The notes under the pieces: model-generated
Told to the model about the DNA's origin: nothing
Database searches by the model: none
What the model saw: only the letters and a program-made list of their open reading frames with translations
Shown here: piece by piece, positions 27,901-38,176 of the stretch
How the letters are laid out: each line of letters begins with the position of its first letter
Position numbering within the stretch: the stretch's first letter is position 1
Program-made: the position numbers and the translations under genes
Source: Gammaproteobacteria bacterium
GTDB taxonomy: Bacteria; Pseudomonadota; Gammaproteobacteria; Ga0077536
Reading direction: 5' to 3'
DNA: 62,350 nucleotides
NCBI GenBank assembly: GCA_016191285.1
Contig: JACPPA010000035.1
Span: 1 to 62,350, forward strand

Positions 27901-29550
27901 GATCTGTGTGACGAGTTCCTCGCGAATGCCGTCGAGTGGTGGATTCGTGACTTGCGCGAATAGTTGCTTGAAATAGTCGTATAACAACCGCGGGCGATTG
28001 GACAACACGGCCAACGCCGCGTCGGTCCCCATCGAGCCGATCGCCTCTTCGCCCTTTTCCGCCATCGGCTGCATCAGCAAACGCACATCTTCGTGGGTGT
28101 AACCATAAGCTTGTTGGCGATGCCGAACCGTGTCGTGATCGATCGGATGCACATGCGGCGGTACGGGCAAGGTCGCTAACGGAATATGATGTTCCTGCAA
28201 CCACTCGGCGTACGGGAATTCAGCAATGTAACGTTGCTTTAATTCCGCATCGTCGATGATTCGCCCCTGCTCGGTATCGACCAAGAAGATACGGCCAGGA
28301 TGCAGGCGTTCCTTCAACTCGATATTTTCCGGCGCAAAGTCGAGCACGCCCACTTCGGAAGCCATGACCACCATGCCGTCCTTGGTCACGTAGTAACGCG
28401 ATGGCCGCAGCCCGTTACGATCCAGGACCGCGCCGATGATTTTACCGTCAGTAAAGGCAATCGATGCCGGACCGTCCCACGGTTCCATCAGACAGCCGTG
28501 ATATTCGTAAAAGGCTTTACGCGCGTCATCCATTTGCTCGTGCGCGCTCCAGGCTTCCGGAATCATCATCAACACCGCGAGCGGCAACGGCCGCCCCGCC
28601 ATATGCAGAAACTCCAATACCTGATCAAAGCTCGCCGAATCGGAGCTGCCTTCGATCACGATCGGGAATAGCTTTTTCAAGTCCTCGCCGAACAGGTCAG
28701 ACTCACATAGCGCTTCGCGCGCGCGCATCCAATTGATATTGCCGCGCAGCGTGTTGATTTCGCCGTTATGCGCGATATAGCGAAACGGATGAGCCAACGG
28801 CCACGACGGAAAGGTATTGGTGGAAAACCGTTGATGAACCAAGGCCAGGCCACTCGCCACCGCGGGGTTCACGAGATCCGGAAATTGCTGTTCGACTTGC
28901 GCCGCGTTAAGCATGCCTTTGTAGATCAACACCCGATGCGACAGGCTTGGAATGTAAAACAAACTCTTATCGCTAAGCTCCGAATTCCAAATCGCATGTT
29001 CAACGCGCTTGCGAATCACATAGAGCTTACGTTCGAACGCCGCTGGGTCGGTAAGCTGTGTATTACAGCCGATGAAAATTTGCTTGAACGCCGGTTCACA
29101 CGCCTTCGCGGTCGGCCCGATTGAACTGTCGTCGCTCGGCACCGTACGCCAGCCAAGCAGAGTTTGTCCTTCTTCGATCACGATCCGCGCCAAGGTTTGT
29201 TCGCAATAGGCGGCAGCGTCCGCCGCGTGCGGGAGGAAAACCAGGCCAGCGGCATAAGCGCCGAGTGGCGGCAGAGCAATTCCAAGCCTGCTGCATTCTT
29301 GACGCAGAAACGCGTCAGGCATTTGAATCAAGATCCCCGCGCCGTCCCCGGTATTGACCTCGCAGCCACACGCCCCGCGGTGCTCGAGATTCTTAAGGAT
29401 GGTCAGCGCGCGCTCGATAATCAAATGCGATTGGCGGCCCTTGATATCGACCACAAAGCCAACCCCGCACGCATCGTGCTCGTAGTTGGCGTCATAAAGG
29501 CCCTGCGTGGGCCGGCCCAACTGCGGGAGACGTGTTTCTGTGGTCGCCAT
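24937..29550 (-). CDS. gltB: Glutamate synthase large subunit
   Basis: 1537 residues from ATG 29550 (AGGTG upstream); the frame is open to 29649 with non-conserved residues. The class II amidotransferase domain begins after a short propeptide, with the N-terminal nucleophile Cys28 in [12 protein letters not shown]. Central and FMN-binding domains follow ([36 protein letters not shown]). The 3Fe-4S cysteines are in [17 protein letters not shown] (about 1150), and a C-terminal beta-helix contains [16 protein letters not shown]. It makes two glutamates from glutamine and 2-oxoglutarate with GltD. Confidence 0.96.
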   Translation of the reverse strand: MATTETRLPQLGRPTQGLYDANYEHDACGVGFVVDIKGRQSHLIIERALTILKNLEHRGACGCEVNTGDGAGILIQMPDAFLRQECSRLGIALPPLGAYAAGLVFLPHAADAAAYCEQTLARIVIEEGQTLLGWRTVPSDDSSIGPTAKACEPAFKQIFIGCNTQLTDPAAFERKLYVIRKRVEHAIWNSELSDKSLFYIPSLSHRVLIYKGMLNAAQVEQQFPDLVNPAVASGLALVHQRFSTNTFPSWPLAHPFRYIAHNGEINTLRGNINWMRAREALCESDLFGEDLKKLFPIVIEGSSDSASFDQVLEFLHMAGRPLPLAVLMMIPEAWSAHEQMDDARKAFYEYHGCLMEPWDGPASIAFTDGKIIGAVLDRNGLRPSRYYVTKDGMVVMASEVGVLDFAPENIELKERLHPGRIFLVDTEQGRIIDDAELKQRYIAEFPYAEWLQEHHIPLATLPVPPHVHPIDHDTVRHRQQAYGYTHEDVRLLMQPMAEKGEEAIGSMGTDAALAVLSNRPRLLYDYFKQLFAQVTNPPLDGIREELVTQISTPIGPESNLLKPTAQSCHRLKVATPILDNENLARIRHVATHGFRTKTITALYPMADGVMGLEAALLQLFKDTDRAVDEGYSFVILSDRGMSEVLAPIPALLATAGTHHHLVRNGRRMRVGLIVESGEPREIHHFGTLIGYGADAVNPYLAFETLYDLIQQGVIKESAVKSHQSGEALGDATVRNFIKAVSKGLVKVMSKMGISTIQSYRGAQIFEAVGLDQAFVDRYFTYTASRIGGIGLSTIEREISMRHRHAFPTRVAGKPELEWGGEYQWRREGEYHLFNPDTVYKLQHATRSGQYKIFKEYTALIDHQSEHLATLRGLFKFKPALQSVPLAEVQSIETIMKRFHTGAMSYGSISAEAHETLAIAMNRIGGRSNTGEGGEDPARFKPDANGDRRRSAIKQVASGRFGVTSEYLVNADDLQIKMAQGAKPGEGGQLPGHKVYPWIAKVRYSTPGVGLISPPPHHDIYSIEDLAQLIHDLKNANPEARVHVKLVAEVGVGTVAAGVAKAYSDVVLISGYDGGTGASPVTSLKHAGVPWELGLAETQQVLVQNKLRDRIIVQVDGQMKTGRDVIIGALLGAEEYGFATAPLVVSGCIMMRVCHLNTCPVGIATQDPRLRAKFSGKPEFVENFFRYIAEEVREYMAELGFRTMDEMIGQVNRIDVERAVGHWKARGLDFSKILYQPSVGPETAIRSTRVQDHGLERSLDRTTLVPSCRAALEHGTPVELNLPIRNVNRTVGTILGYEVTKRHGGGGLPDDTIKINFKGSAGQSFGAFVPRGITLTLEGDANDYIGKGLSGGKISVFPPRESTFVPEENILIGNVALYGATSGEAYFCGVGGERFCVRNSGAQAVVEGVGDHGCEYMTGGRVVIIGKTGRNFAAGMSGGVAFVFDPHDSFKKLCNLDMVDLERIESAEDDSAVKHLLDNHLRYTGSRVAARILDDWASASAQFVKVMPRDYKAVLAAIARARQVGSSEDEAVMEAAHG

Positions 29551-29675
29551 TGGTGACACCTGTGCAAGGCTCCAATTGAATGTGCCCGGACCCGGGCCAA
29601 AAGGGCTGAAAGTATAGCGTTGGTTCCGGCGAAGTGTCATCCGTACCAAAACTTCGGGGCCTACTCGGCCCTAGA

Positions 29676-31253
29676 TTAGGGCGGTAGCGAACGCACGCTC
29701 CCGATCGAACGCGCCCACGGTTGCGTGTGCGGTAATCGCGACGCGAGCTTGCGACCCGCGTCGAGCGCGGCCGCTCGGTCGAGATAGTGGCCGTACACGA
29801 CGATATACCACGGAGCGCCCTTGAGCGTGCTGGTAATAATTTCGCTCTTCGTACCAATGCCATGTTGCGCGATGAAGCGCTGCGCGGCGCCCCGCTCACG
29901 TACGCCGAATAACTGCAACGTGTAACCAACCGCCGCTGGCTGCGTGAGCCAATCACCAGCACGAGCGGTGCTGCCCGGATGGGCTCCTGGATTTGACGAT
30001 TTAGCGCGACTCGTCGTAAATTTTTCCGGCGTGCGCTTCGGCTTGCCCGTAGCCGCCATGCTGGGTAATTTTGGCTTTGAATGGGTTGTGTCGTGCGCCA
30101 CCTTGGGCGCGAGCGGGGCCGATTCTGATCGCATGGTTTGAGTTGGGCTCGGCACCGCGACAGGCACCGATGTTTTGGGTTCCAGCACTGGCTCGATCGG
30201 TAGCGGGGCCGGGACGACTACAGCTTCGGGTTTCGCCTCGCGCACGGGAACCGCACTAGGGACTGCGGTTTCGGCGACTGGTGGCGAGCTCGGTTCGACC
30301 GCGCTGGGCGGAATTTCAGCCACCGGTGGTGCGACCGATACGGTCTCTACGCGCTGGGGACCAGTCGGCACAGTGCGCGAAGCCCACCACGCACCTAAGC
30401 CTAACGCCAGTGCCGCCAGCGCACCAATTCCGAGCGTGCGCGACCAACTCGACGCACCGCCACTTCGCGTTGTGCTCCGTTGCTTGGCGATCGGGGCGGG
30501 ACGCCCGGCGAGATGCTGACGCGCTAACGTAATCACCTTGCCGGTCACCCCGTCAGAGTTAGCGAGAATGCCGACAATATCGTCGCGCGAAAAATAATCT
30601 TGGGTTGTCAGCCCAGCCGCCGTTAGTTGGTGCGCGATGAGCGCGCGGATCTGCGCTTCGGTTAGTCGCGGCATTTCGACCACGTGGACCAAGCCGTGCT
30701 GCGGGTGTTCACGCTGTAAACCTTCGAGCAACGTCGATTCACTCAAATCGGCGGTCATCAACACCCGCATTTCCGCGAGTTGATCCTCGGCGTGGGCGAG
30801 TCGAATTACCGCCGCGATGGCTTCGGGCAGCAACTGATCAGCATCGTCAAGGAGCAAGACGGGGATTTTGCCGGCACGCTCGAGCGCCATGACCCGCTTG
30901 CGCAAGGTTTCGTCGGGGGCCGCTGACGCGTCGGCGGGCGGGTCGATGTCTAACTCATGGGCTACTTGCGTATACAGTGCGTGCGCGGTCAGCGACGGCC
31001 CACCTTGTACTCGGATGCAATACCAGGTGCTCCGTTGGCCCGTGGCAAACCGGCCCAGTACCGCCGATTTTCCGCTGCCGGCGACGCCGCTGATTAAAAT
31101 TATCTGGCGCCCGAACTCGATCAAATGCTCGATCAAATCCAGACGTTGTTGCAGCGTCGGATTGAGATACAAGGATTGCGGGTTAGTATCCGTACCAAAT
31201 AACTCACTCGCATTGCCGCCAACGGCGACGCTGCTATCGGGTGATGATTCCAT
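29676..31253 (-). CDS. damX: DamX-like AAA ATPase with SPOR domain
   Basis: 525 residues. A cytoplasmic ATPase domain (about 20-250) has Walker A SGVAGSGKSAV and Walker B VLLLDDADQLL. One membrane helix follows (about 290-310, IGALAALALGLGAWWAS), then a long Pro/Val/Ala/Glu-rich periplasmic linker and a C-terminal SPOR domain (about 440-520, YTLQLFGVRERGAAQRFIAQ). SPOR domains bind denuded septal glycan, placing the protein at the division site; DamX is a non-essential divisome component. E. coli keeps damX next to aroKB; here dgt lies between. Confidence 0.88.
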   Translation of the reverse strand: MESSPDSSVAVGGNASELFGTDTNPQSLYLNPTLQQRLDLIEHLIEFGRQIILISGVAGSGKSAVLGRFATGQRSTWYCIRVQGGPSLTAHALYTQVAHELDIDPPADASAAPDETLRKRVMALERAGKIPVLLLDDADQLLPEAIAAVIRLAHAEDQLAEMRVLMTADLSESTLLEGLQREHPQHGLVHVVEMPRLTEAQIRALIAHQLTAAGLTTQDYFSRDDIVGILANSDGVTGKVITLARQHLAGRPAPIAKQRSTTRSGGASSWSRTLGIGALAALALGLGAWWASRTVPTGPQRVETVSVAPPVAEIPPSAVEPSSPPVAETAVPSAVPVREAKPEAVVVPAPLPIEPVLEPKTSVPVAVPSPTQTMRSESAPLAPKVAHDTTHSKPKLPSMAATGKPKRTPEKFTTSRAKSSNPGAHPGSTARAGDWLTQPAAVGYTLQLFGVRERGAAQRFIAQHGIGTKSEIITSTLKGAPWYIVVYGHYLDRAAALDAGRKLASRLPHTQPWARSIGSVRSLPP

Positions 31254-31272
31254 AAATAGTTCCGCGTACTAG

Positions 31273-32442
31273 TTAAGCGGGAGCCGCGAAGCCCTGGCGT
31301 TGATGTTCGGCAATCGCGAAGCGATCCGTCATGCCCGCGATATAATCCGCCACCGCCTGTGGCGCCGATACGGCCGGTGGCGGCAGCGCCGGCAACAAAC
31401 GCGGACTGTCGATAAAGCAGCGAAACAAATCGTGCACAATACGCTGCGAACGCTCGGCCATGGCCACCACTTGTGGGTGGCCATAAAGGTGACGACGAAG
31501 GAGTTGCATCAAATCCTGATGTTGCGCCTTGGTCGACGGCGAGAAATCGACCACCGGCCTCGCCTGGGCACGCACGTCGGCGACAGTCTGGATCGGATCG
31601 CGACGCAGGCGCGCCGCGGTACAGTCGATTAAGTCCGACACGAAATGATTCAACATCTTGCGGATAACGGAGTAGCGCGCGCGTTTGCTGTCGATTGTCG
31701 GCCAACTGTCGTGCACCGCTTTCTCGTAATGGATATAGAGGGGAAATTCACGCAAGAGCGCCGGCTGCAACAAATTCGCCCGCAACCCGTCATCGATGTC
31801 GTGATGATTATAAGCAATCTCGTCGGCAACATTGGCGATTTGCGCTTCGATCGAGGGTTGTCGACGCTCGATAAAGCGCCGACCTAATTCGCCGAGCGTC
31901 TCGGCATTAGCCCGGCTACAGTGTTTTAGTATCCCTTCGCGCGTTTCAAACAATAAATTCAACCCCGGAAATTCCGGGTAGCGTTCTTCGAGTATCTCGA
32001 CCACGCGCAATGAATGCAAATTATGCTCGAACCCGCCATGCTCCCGCATGCAAGCGTTGAGCGCGTTCTGACCCGCGTGTCCAAATGGCGTATGTCCGAG
32101 GTCGTGCGCTAGCGCAATCGCTTCGGTCAGATCTTCGTTGACGCCCAAGGCGCGCGCCATGGTTCGCGCAATTTGCGCGACCTCCAAGGAGTGTGTCAGG
32201 CGCGTGCGAAACATATCGCCTTCATGATTGACGAATACTTGAGTCTTGTATTCCAGACGCCGGAATGCCGCGCTGTGGATGATGCGATCGCGGTCGCGCT
32301 GAAATTCGTTTCGCCACTGGGGCGCGGGTTCGGAATGGATGCGCCCACGGCTGTTGAGTGACGTAACCGCATAGGACGCGAGATGCAACTCGAGATCCCG
32401 TGGCGGGTCCGCACCGCGTGACGGCCGCGCTGTGTCGCTCAC
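31273..32442 (-). CDS. dgt: Deoxyguanosinetriphosphate triphosphohydrolase-like protein
   Basis: 389 residues. HD-domain dNTPase that splits dNTPs to deoxynucleoside and triphosphate. The metal site is visible: [36 protein letters not shown] and [13 protein letters not shown]. It belongs to the shorter type-2 group. GTG 32442 is chosen since GGAG lies 7 bases before it and GTGA overlaps the aroB stop; ATG 32457, 5 codons upstream, is possible. Confidence 0.9.
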   Translation of the reverse strand: MSDTARPSRGADPPRDLELHLASYAVTSLNSRGRIHSEPAPQWRNEFQRDRDRIIHSAAFRRLEYKTQVFVNHEGDMFRTRLTHSLEVAQIARTMARALGVNEDLTEAIALAHDLGHTPFGHAGQNALNACMREHGGFEHNLHSLRVVEILEERYPEFPGLNLLFETREGILKHCSRANAETLGELGRRFIERRQPSIEAQIANVADEIAYNHHDIDDGLRANLLQPALLREFPLYIHYEKAVHDSWPTIDSKRARYSVIRKMLNHFVSDLIDCTAARLRRDPIQTVADVRAQARPVVDFSPSTKAQHQDLMQLLRRHLYGHPQVVAMAERSQRIVHDLFRCFIDSPRLLPALPPPAVSAPQAVADYIAGMTDRFAIAEHQRQGFAAPA

Positions 32443-33530
32443 GCCGTAACTCCGCATTGCTCGCCGTGCAATACCGCGTACAACGCGCTGGTGGCGTAAT
32501 CATCGTGTAAGCGTGTCGCCCCAAGGGCATCGAAGAGCACCAATCTTATTTGACCGTCTTTATTCTTTTTATCGACCCGCATTGCTTCCAGAAGGGCCTC
32601 CGCGCTCACCTCGACCGGTGGTGCGCTTGGTAACCCAGCACGCGTAATGAGATGGATCACTCGCGCGCAGTCCGCATGCGTTATGAGTTTAAGTCGGCAT
32701 GAAAGTCTGGCCGCCATGCACATTCCCGCCGCCACGGCCTCGCCGTGCAGCCACACGCCATAACCCAACGCATGCTCGATTGCATGACCAAAGGTATGTC
32801 CCAAGTTTAGCAACGCGCGCTGGCCCGATTCATTTTCGTCGGCCATGACGATCGCCGCCTTGACCCGGCATGAGCGTTCGATGGCGTAAATGAGCGTCGT
32901 CGAATCGCGAGCCACCAGCGCATCTAAATTCGCTTCGATCCAATCTAGAAATACGCGGTCGCCTAATAACCCATATTTAATGACTTCGGCGAGGCCTGCT
33001 TTTAATTCGCGGTCGGGCAAGGTTTCGAGCGTACCGAGATCGGCAATTACGGCCTGCGGTTGATAAAACGCGCCGATCATGTTTTTGCCGAGCGGATGAT
33101 TGACAGCCGTCTTGCCACCGACCGAAGAATCCACTTGTGCAAGCAGGGTCGTCGGGATTTGGATGAACTTAATCCCGCGTTGATAACTGGCGGCGGCGAA
33201 GCCCGCAATGTCCCCCACTACGCCGCCACCCAGCGCGACGATGGTGGCGCTGCGCTCGTAACGCGCTTCGAGCAGGGCCGTCATAATGCGCTCGAAACTG
33301 ACTAGCGTTTTATATTGCTCACCATCCGCTAGCGTGACCACGCGATAATCGCGATTCGTCAAACCCGTCCGCAGAAATTTTTCGTAAAGTGGCGCGACAA
33401 CCTCGTTGGTAACCACCATGACCTGTTTGCCCGGGATCACCGAGGACAGTAAATTTTTATCCGCGAGCAACCCTAAGCCGATGAGTATCGGATACGAGCG
33501 CGCGCCCAACTCCACTTTCACGGTGATCAT
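32439..33530 (-). CDS. aroB: 3-dehydroquinate synthase
   Basis: 363 residues. Second step of the shikimate pathway, NAD- and metal-dependent. NAD-binding [22 protein letters not shown] (about 98-119) and [26 protein letters not shown] are diagnostic; metal ligands are in [13 protein letters not shown] and GEAVAAGM. It overlaps aroK by 4 bases and dgt by 4 bases, so the three are one transcript. Confidence 0.96.
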   Translation of the reverse strand: MITVKVELGARSYPILIGLGLLADKNLLSSVIPGKQVMVVTNEVVAPLYEKFLRTGLTNRDYRVVTLADGEQYKTLVSFERIMTALLEARYERSATIVALGGGVVGDIAGFAAASYQRGIKFIQIPTTLLAQVDSSVGGKTAVNHPLGKNMIGAFYQPQAVIADLGTLETLPDRELKAGLAEVIKYGLLGDRVFLDWIEANLDALVARDSTTLIYAIERSCRVKAAIVMADENESGQRALLNLGHTFGHAIEHALGYGVWLHGEAVAAGMCMAARLSCRLKLITHADCARVIHLITRAGLPSAPPVEVSAEALLEAMRVDKKNKDGQIRLVLFDALGATRLHDDYATSALYAVLHGEQCGVTA

Positions 33531-34042
33531 GCGACAACACCGCGTCGAATCGATGACACGACTTCACCGATGCTATGTTTGCTGGTGTCGATGCTTAACG
33601 CCGCCACTTCCGTGTACAACGGTGCGCGAAACGTGATGATTTCGCGTAGACGATCAGCACGATTGGCGACTTTCAGCAGCGGCCGGTGGGTGTCGTTATG
33701 CGTTCGCGCCAACAGTTCTTCCAACGGCGCATGAAGGTAAACGGTGTAGCCGCGATGCATGAGATGCTGACGGTTTTCGGGATCCAGCACCGCACCGCCG
33801 CCGGTGGCGAGCACCACGTGATCGATTTGTGTTAGTTCCTCGATAAGGCGTTTCTCCCTTAATCTAAAACCCGCTTCGCCTTCGATATCAAAAATGAGTG
33901 CGATGGAGACGCCAGTCCGACGCTCGATCTCATGGTCGCAATCGATGAAAGTAAGCTTTAATCCATTGGCCAATCGTTTACCGATGGTGGTTTTCCCGGC
34001 GCCCATCGGTCCGACCAAAAATATGCGTGAATTCTCGTGCAT
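33527..34042 (-). CDS. aroK: Shikimate kinase
   Basis: 171 residues. ATP-dependent phosphorylation of shikimate. P-loop [18 protein letters not shown] (about 8-25), substrate-binding [11 protein letters not shown] (about 34) and [14 protein letters not shown] are intact. The stop overlaps the aroB start. A perfect palindrome lies upstream, separating it from pilQ. Confidence 0.95.
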   Translation of the reverse strand: MHENSRIFLVGPMGAGKTTIGKRLANGLKLTFIDCDHEIERRTGVSIALIFDIEGEAGFRLREKRLIEELTQIDHVVLATGGGAVLDPENRQHLMHRGYTVYLHAPLEELLARTHNDTHRPLLKVANRADRLREIITFRAPLYTEVAALSIDTSKHSIGEVVSSIRRGVVA

Positions 34043-34120
34043 GGCAGTTAATTGGGACTTCGACGTGCCCGAAAATGAACGAGGATTGTTGCAGGTCGCC
34101 GCGGTTGTTGCAAAGCAAAC

Positions 34121-34140
34121 GCGGGGCCTTAAGGCCCCGC
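34121..34140 (-). terminator. Perfect palindrome between pilQ and aroK, likely terminator
   Basis: GCGGGGCCTTAAGGCCCCGC is a perfect 20-base palindrome. Read leftward it is followed by GTTTGCTTTG, a moderately T-rich tract. It would end or attenuate the pilMNOPQ transcript before aroKB. Confidence 0.6.
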
Positions 34141-34164
34141 GTCGTTCGATTCCTCAACTAGCCG

Positions 34165-36381
34165 TTAGCGCGACGTTATCGACAGGCTCTCTTTCAGAAT
34201 TTTCGGCGTCACGAAAATTAAAAGCTCTTGCTTCTTGTTGGTCACGGACGTGCGCTTAAAGAGATGTCCAAGATACGGCAGTTCACCAAAGAACGGCACG
34301 CTGGTTTTATCGTTCCGGTTGGTCGATGTCATGATTCCGCCGAGCACCACGGTCTCGCCGTTCTCAACCAAGACCTGCGTTTGCACTTCGTTCGTATCGA
34401 TGCTCGGTACGCCCGCGAAGATTTTGCCGACTGAGTCGCGATTGACTTTCAGGTCCATGATGATGCGATCGTCCGGCGTGATGTGCGGCGTGACGGTCAA
34501 GCTTAAGACAGCTTTCTTGAACGAGACCGACGTGGCGCCGCTCGAAGACGCTTGTTGATACGGAATTTCAGTACCGGATTCGATAACTGCTTCCTTTTGA
34601 TTAGCGGTAATAACCTGTGGGCTCGCCAGGATTTCGCCGCGACCTTCAACTTGTAACGCCGATAGTTCCAGCTGCAGTAAGTAGCTACCGATTTTACCGA
34701 TCGACCATTTAAAGGCCGCGGCCGGCCCGGCAACTGGGAGATCGACGATGTAGTTTTCTTTACCATCGGTGTTAAACGAGGTAACACCGCTGTACTTCGT
34801 ATTGCCATTGATGCCACCGCCGATCAGGCTCACGAAATTCGATTGCAGACCGCCGGCCTGGGTCAACGCCTCATTCTTCGGGTTATTAATGTGGCTGTAG
34901 CCGAATCGAACGCCAAGATCTTTACTGAAGTCTTCGTTGGCGACGACGATTCGCGATTCGATCAACACCTGACGCACCGGAATATCCAGAGCCTGTACGA
35001 CTTTGCGAACGTCGGTAAGCGCTTCAGCCGTGTCTTGCACGAGCAAGGTGTTGGTGCGTTCGTCGACCGTCACGTTACCGCGTGCGGTCATGAGTTTGTT
35101 CGTTTCGGCTTTCAGCAATGTCGCGAGGTCGCTAGCTTTGGCATAATTGACCTGCACAAACTCGGTTTTCAGCGGCGCGAGCTCTTCAATCTGCTTCTGC
35201 GATTCAAGTTCGAGCTTTTCGCGCGCGGCGATTTCTTCCTGCGGCGCTACCATGATCACATTGCCGGATTGACGCTGGCCGAGCCCCTTGGTCTTCAGGA
35301 TCAGATCCATCGCCTGATCCCATGGCACATTCTTTAATCTAAGCGTCACGTGCCCGGACACAGTGTCGCTCGTTACTAGATTTTTACCGGTGAAGTCAGC
35401 GATCAACTGGAGTACCGCGCGGACTTCAATATCCTGGAAATTCAGGGACAGTCGATCCCCCGTATACCCAAACTTGTCTTTCTTCGCCTGTTCCACTTCA
35501 GCCTTGGTGCGCGGACGTAATTCGAGCGTAAAGATATTGTCCGACTGATAAGCCAAATGTTCGAAATTCCCAGTCGCCGTGACGACCATGCGAGTGCCGT
35601 TGCCGAAGCGCTTGGTGTCGATTTCCTTGGCCGGGGTCGCGAAGTCGGTGACGTCGAGCTTGCGATCAAGTTCGTCGGGTAACGACGCATTGATGAAATC
35701 GACCAGCAGCTTGCCGCCCTGTTCTTTTATGTCGATACCGATTTTCGGATCCGACAGGTCAACGACTACTTGCGCTTCGCCGTGTGCGCCACGGCGGAAA
35801 TCAATGCCTTTGATCCGCGCACCGGATGCCGTCCCAGGCATCGTTACACCTGTCGATGCAGGTTTCGCCGTGGCGGCCGCGGGGGCGGGGGCGGCAGCCA
35901 CTTTATTGGTGATATCCGCTGGGACACCTTCCAACGTTAGTGTCACTTCGGAGCCAGAAGATTCGATTTTATAGGGAACCAGTTGCACTAAGTTTACGAC
36001 GACCCGGGTTCTGCCTTCGGCTTCGACCGCCGTGACACTTTCGACTTTGCCGACACCGATCGTTTGGCTTTTCACCGGTAATGCGGCCGTCGTGCCGGGA
36101 AAGTCGAGCGCGATACGCGCCGGATTATCGATCGTGAAATTTAATGGTTCCGCACCGAGCGGTTGCGAAAGCTGCATCTTAATTTGGACGCGATCTCCCG
36201 GTAACGACGTGTATTTAATGTCGTTGAGAGTACCGGCGACGGCGGCTGCCAGGGACGCCGCCGACACTACCAGGGTGAGACATGTGCGCCATAGGACTGG
36301 CACGCCGCGGGAGTGCGGCGGCTGCCTCGTGATGGTCCTCGCTGCGCTGCTGCGCTGGCTCGTAGAAGTTGCGGTTCTCAT
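34165..36381 (-). CDS. pilQ: Type IV pilus secretin PilQ
   Basis: 738 residues. Outer-membrane ring through which the pilus leaves. After a basic start and a hydrophobic signal segment (about 30-50), two AMIN domains (about 50-270) bind peptidoglycan. An STN/N0-N1 region follows (LSLNFQDIEVRAVLQLIADFTGKNLV), then the secretin core with ATLLKAETNKLMTARGNVTVDERTNTLL and the C-terminal gate (VPFFGELPYLGHLFKRTS). It ends the leftward pilMNOPQ operon, 15 bases after pilP. Confidence 0.95.
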   Translation of the reverse strand: MRTATSTSQRSSAARTITRQPPHSRGVPVLWRTCLTLVVSAASLAAAVAGTLNDIKYTSLPGDRVQIKMQLSQPLGAEPLNFTIDNPARIALDFPGTTAALPVKSQTIGVGKVESVTAVEAEGRTRVVVNLVQLVPYKIESSGSEVTLTLEGVPADITNKVAAAPAPAAATAKPASTGVTMPGTASGARIKGIDFRRGAHGEAQVVVDLSDPKIGIDIKEQGGKLLVDFINASLPDELDRKLDVTDFATPAKEIDTKRFGNGTRMVVTATGNFEHLAYQSDNIFTLELRPRTKAEVEQAKKDKFGYTGDRLSLNFQDIEVRAVLQLIADFTGKNLVTSDTVSGHVTLRLKNVPWDQAMDLILKTKGLGQRQSGNVIMVAPQEEIAAREKLELESQKQIEELAPLKTEFVQVNYAKASDLATLLKAETNKLMTARGNVTVDERTNTLLVQDTAEALTDVRKVVQALDIPVRQVLIESRIVVANEDFSKDLGVRFGYSHINNPKNEALTQAGGLQSNFVSLIGGGINGNTKYSGVTSFNTDGKENYIVDLPVAGPAAAFKWSIGKIGSYLLQLELSALQVEGRGEILASPQVITANQKEAVIESGTEIPYQQASSSGATSVSFKKAVLSLTVTPHITPDDRIIMDLKVNRDSVGKIFAGVPSIDTNEVQTQVLVENGETVVLGGIMTSTNRNDKTSVPFFGELPYLGHLFKRTSVTNKKQELLIFVTPKILKESLSITSR

Positions 36382-36396
36382 GATCGATGATTCCTT

Positions 36397-36984
36397 CTAT
36401 CGCTTGCCTTCGTCGTCAGTTAGCGCCAAGTTAGCCTGGCGTTCTTCCCATCGTCCGTCCGAATCTTTAACTATCTCGCGGAGATCAATTCGGTCTTCTT
36501 GAATGTTCAATATCTTGCCGTAGTTGCGACCAAGGTAATTACCGGTTTGCACGCGATGCACGGTGCCGGCGTTATCCTTGACGATGCCCCACATCTCGTC
36601 GTTGTTTTGTAGGGTTCCCACCATCCGCAAACTATCGAGTTCAAATTCTTCTAGATCTTCGCGGTTATGCGTCGTAATCTCGTCAACGAAGTGCTGTTGA
36701 ACTGCGTCTGTGCCCGGGCTCTGCTCGACATCCTTCTTCGGTTCCTTCGCGACGAAGGATTGGAAAGGGTCGCGTCCATGCGCATCCGCTGATTGATACA
36801 AATAGCGTTCGTAGGGCTTGATCGGTGGCAACGGTTCGATTTGACCGCCGGGGCGCTTCAGGACTTCAGTGACATAGCTATCGAGATCGCTTTTGTCCTT
36901 GTTTACGCAACCCGCGAGCAATCCGCCGAGCGTTACTACTATCAGCGCCCAGCTAGCGCTGCCGAATCGTTCGGCGTGTTTCAT
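36397..36984 (-). CDS. pilP: Type IV pilus inner-membrane lipoprotein PilP
   Basis: 195 residues. The signal peptide ends in a lipobox (LGGLLAGC, Cys about 26). A disordered stretch follows, with the HM-loop motif ending IEPLPPIKPYE. The C-terminal beta domain (about 110-185: LDSLRMVGTLQNNDEMWGIVKDNAGTVHRVQTGNYLG) contacts PilQ. It overlaps pilO by four bases. Confidence 0.93.
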   Translation of the reverse strand: MKHAERFGSASWALIVVTLGGLLAGCVNKDKSDLDSYVTEVLKRPGGQIEPLPPIKPYERYLYQSADAHGRDPFQSFVAKEPKKDVEQSPGTDAVQQHFVDEITTHNREDLEEFELDSLRMVGTLQNNDEMWGIVKDNAGTVHRVQTGNYLGRNYGKILNIQEDRIDLREIVKDSDGRWEERQANLALTDDEGKR

Positions 36985-37604
36985 TTTTTCTGCGCTCCTT
37001 TGGCTTTTTCCTGCTCAGCCAATTCCTCTTCCTCATCCATATAGCGATACGTTTTCGCCGTGGTCTCGAGGGTCAACGAACCTTTTTGATTGGGCGTGAT
37101 ATGGATGTCGTGGTTAGTCACGATGCGTGGCAGATCGGAAACTCCACTAATGAATGTGCCGAACGCATGGTAGTTTCCAACCACCTTGATCTGAATCGGC
37201 AGTTCGACGTAGAAATCGGCCGGATGCTCAGCGCCCGGTTTGAATAATTCAAACTCCAAGCCCGCACCCAAGCCTTGTTGCGAGATATCGACCAGCAGCG
37301 CCGCGACTTCGGTCTTATTCGGCAAGCGCTTTAGCAAATCACCGAAAGTTTCTTTGATGTCGTCAAGCTGCTGCTTTAGCGCGGTCAGGTTGGCGGCTTT
37401 CTTTTGCTTGGTTTCAAAAGTCTGCTTTAGGCTTACTTCTTCATCTTGAACGCGCTTTAAATCGTCCTGCAGCGGGCTGATATCTTTCCAATAACTTAAC
37501 CCTAGGATTGCGCCACAGATTATGAGCGTGAACACGGCCTTCACGAGGAGCGGCCAGGTCCCGATATTTTCAAACGTTAAGTTGTTGAGGTCCGACAGTT
37601 TCAT
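36981..37604 (-). CDS. pilO: Type IV pilus alignment protein PilO
   Basis: 207 residues. One N-terminal membrane helix (about 20-40: PLLVKAVFTLIICGAILGLSY), a coiled coil (about 45-100) and a periplasmic ferredoxin-like domain (FELFKPGAEHPADFYVELPIQIKVVGNYHAFGTFIS). It pairs with PilN to form the alignment complex. ATGA overlaps occur with both pilN and pilP. Confidence 0.93.
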   Translation of the reverse strand: MKLSDLNNLTFENIGTWPLLVKAVFTLIICGAILGLSYWKDISPLQDDLKRVQDEEVSLKQTFETKQKKAANLTALKQQLDDIKETFGDLLKRLPNKTEVAALLVDISQQGLGAGLEFELFKPGAEHPADFYVELPIQIKVVGNYHAFGTFISGVSDLPRIVTNHDIHITPNQKGSLTLETTAKTYRYMDEEEELAEQEKAKGAQKK

Positions 37605-38176
37605 GATGCGTCGTGACCTCCCTCGGTCGCGGCTTGCGGAATAACTTGATCCGCTTTCAAAATGAAATTCGCTACACGCCGACTCGCTTCATCCGCCGTC
37701 TGAATAATCTGCAATTGCGGATTTTTGATCCACTCCGACTTTTCGATATTACGCATAAAGCTCGACACGCGCGCATTCGATTCCGCGACGCCTCTAATTT
37801 CTATCGATGTGCCTTGTTGGATGACTTCTTTCAGGTAAACACCCTCCGGAAGTGCGGTAACCATTTCGTCGAACAAATGCACGATCAACGGCCGGCTGGT
37901 TTGGAGACTTTCGATCGCTTTCATTCGCGAGATCAACCGCTCCTTTTCCTTTTCCAGTTCTTGGATTTCTTTAATCTGCTTGTCGAGATCGTGGATACGG
38001 TCGGTCAGGAACGCATTACGCTCGGTTTGAAAGGCGATCCGTTCCGTAAAGTGATAATGGACCAGTCCCCAGAGCGCCACGGCGATTGCCGCGCATATTC
38101 CAACCACGGAAAAAAATTCAACGCGCCGTTGTCGTCGCAGCTCAGCGCGCCATGGAAGTAAATTTACGCGAGCCAT
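37601..38176 (-). CDS. pilN: Type IV pilus alignment protein PilN
   Basis: 191 residues. The N-terminal motif MARVNLLPWR binds PilM. A membrane helix lies at about 20-40, then a coiled coil (about 45-95) and a periplasmic domain (YLKEVIQQGTSIEIRGVAESNARVSSFMRNIEKSEW). It overlaps pilM by 13 bases. Confidence 0.94.
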   Translation of the reverse strand: MARVNLLPWRAELRRQRRVEFFSVVGICAAIAVALWGLVHYHFTERIAFQTERNAFLTDRIHDLDKQIKEIQELEKEKERLISRMKAIESLQTSRPLIVHLFDEMVTALPEGVYLKEVIQQGTSIEIRGVAESNARVSSFMRNIEKSEWIKNPQLQIIQTADEASRRVANFILKADQVIPQAATEGGHDAS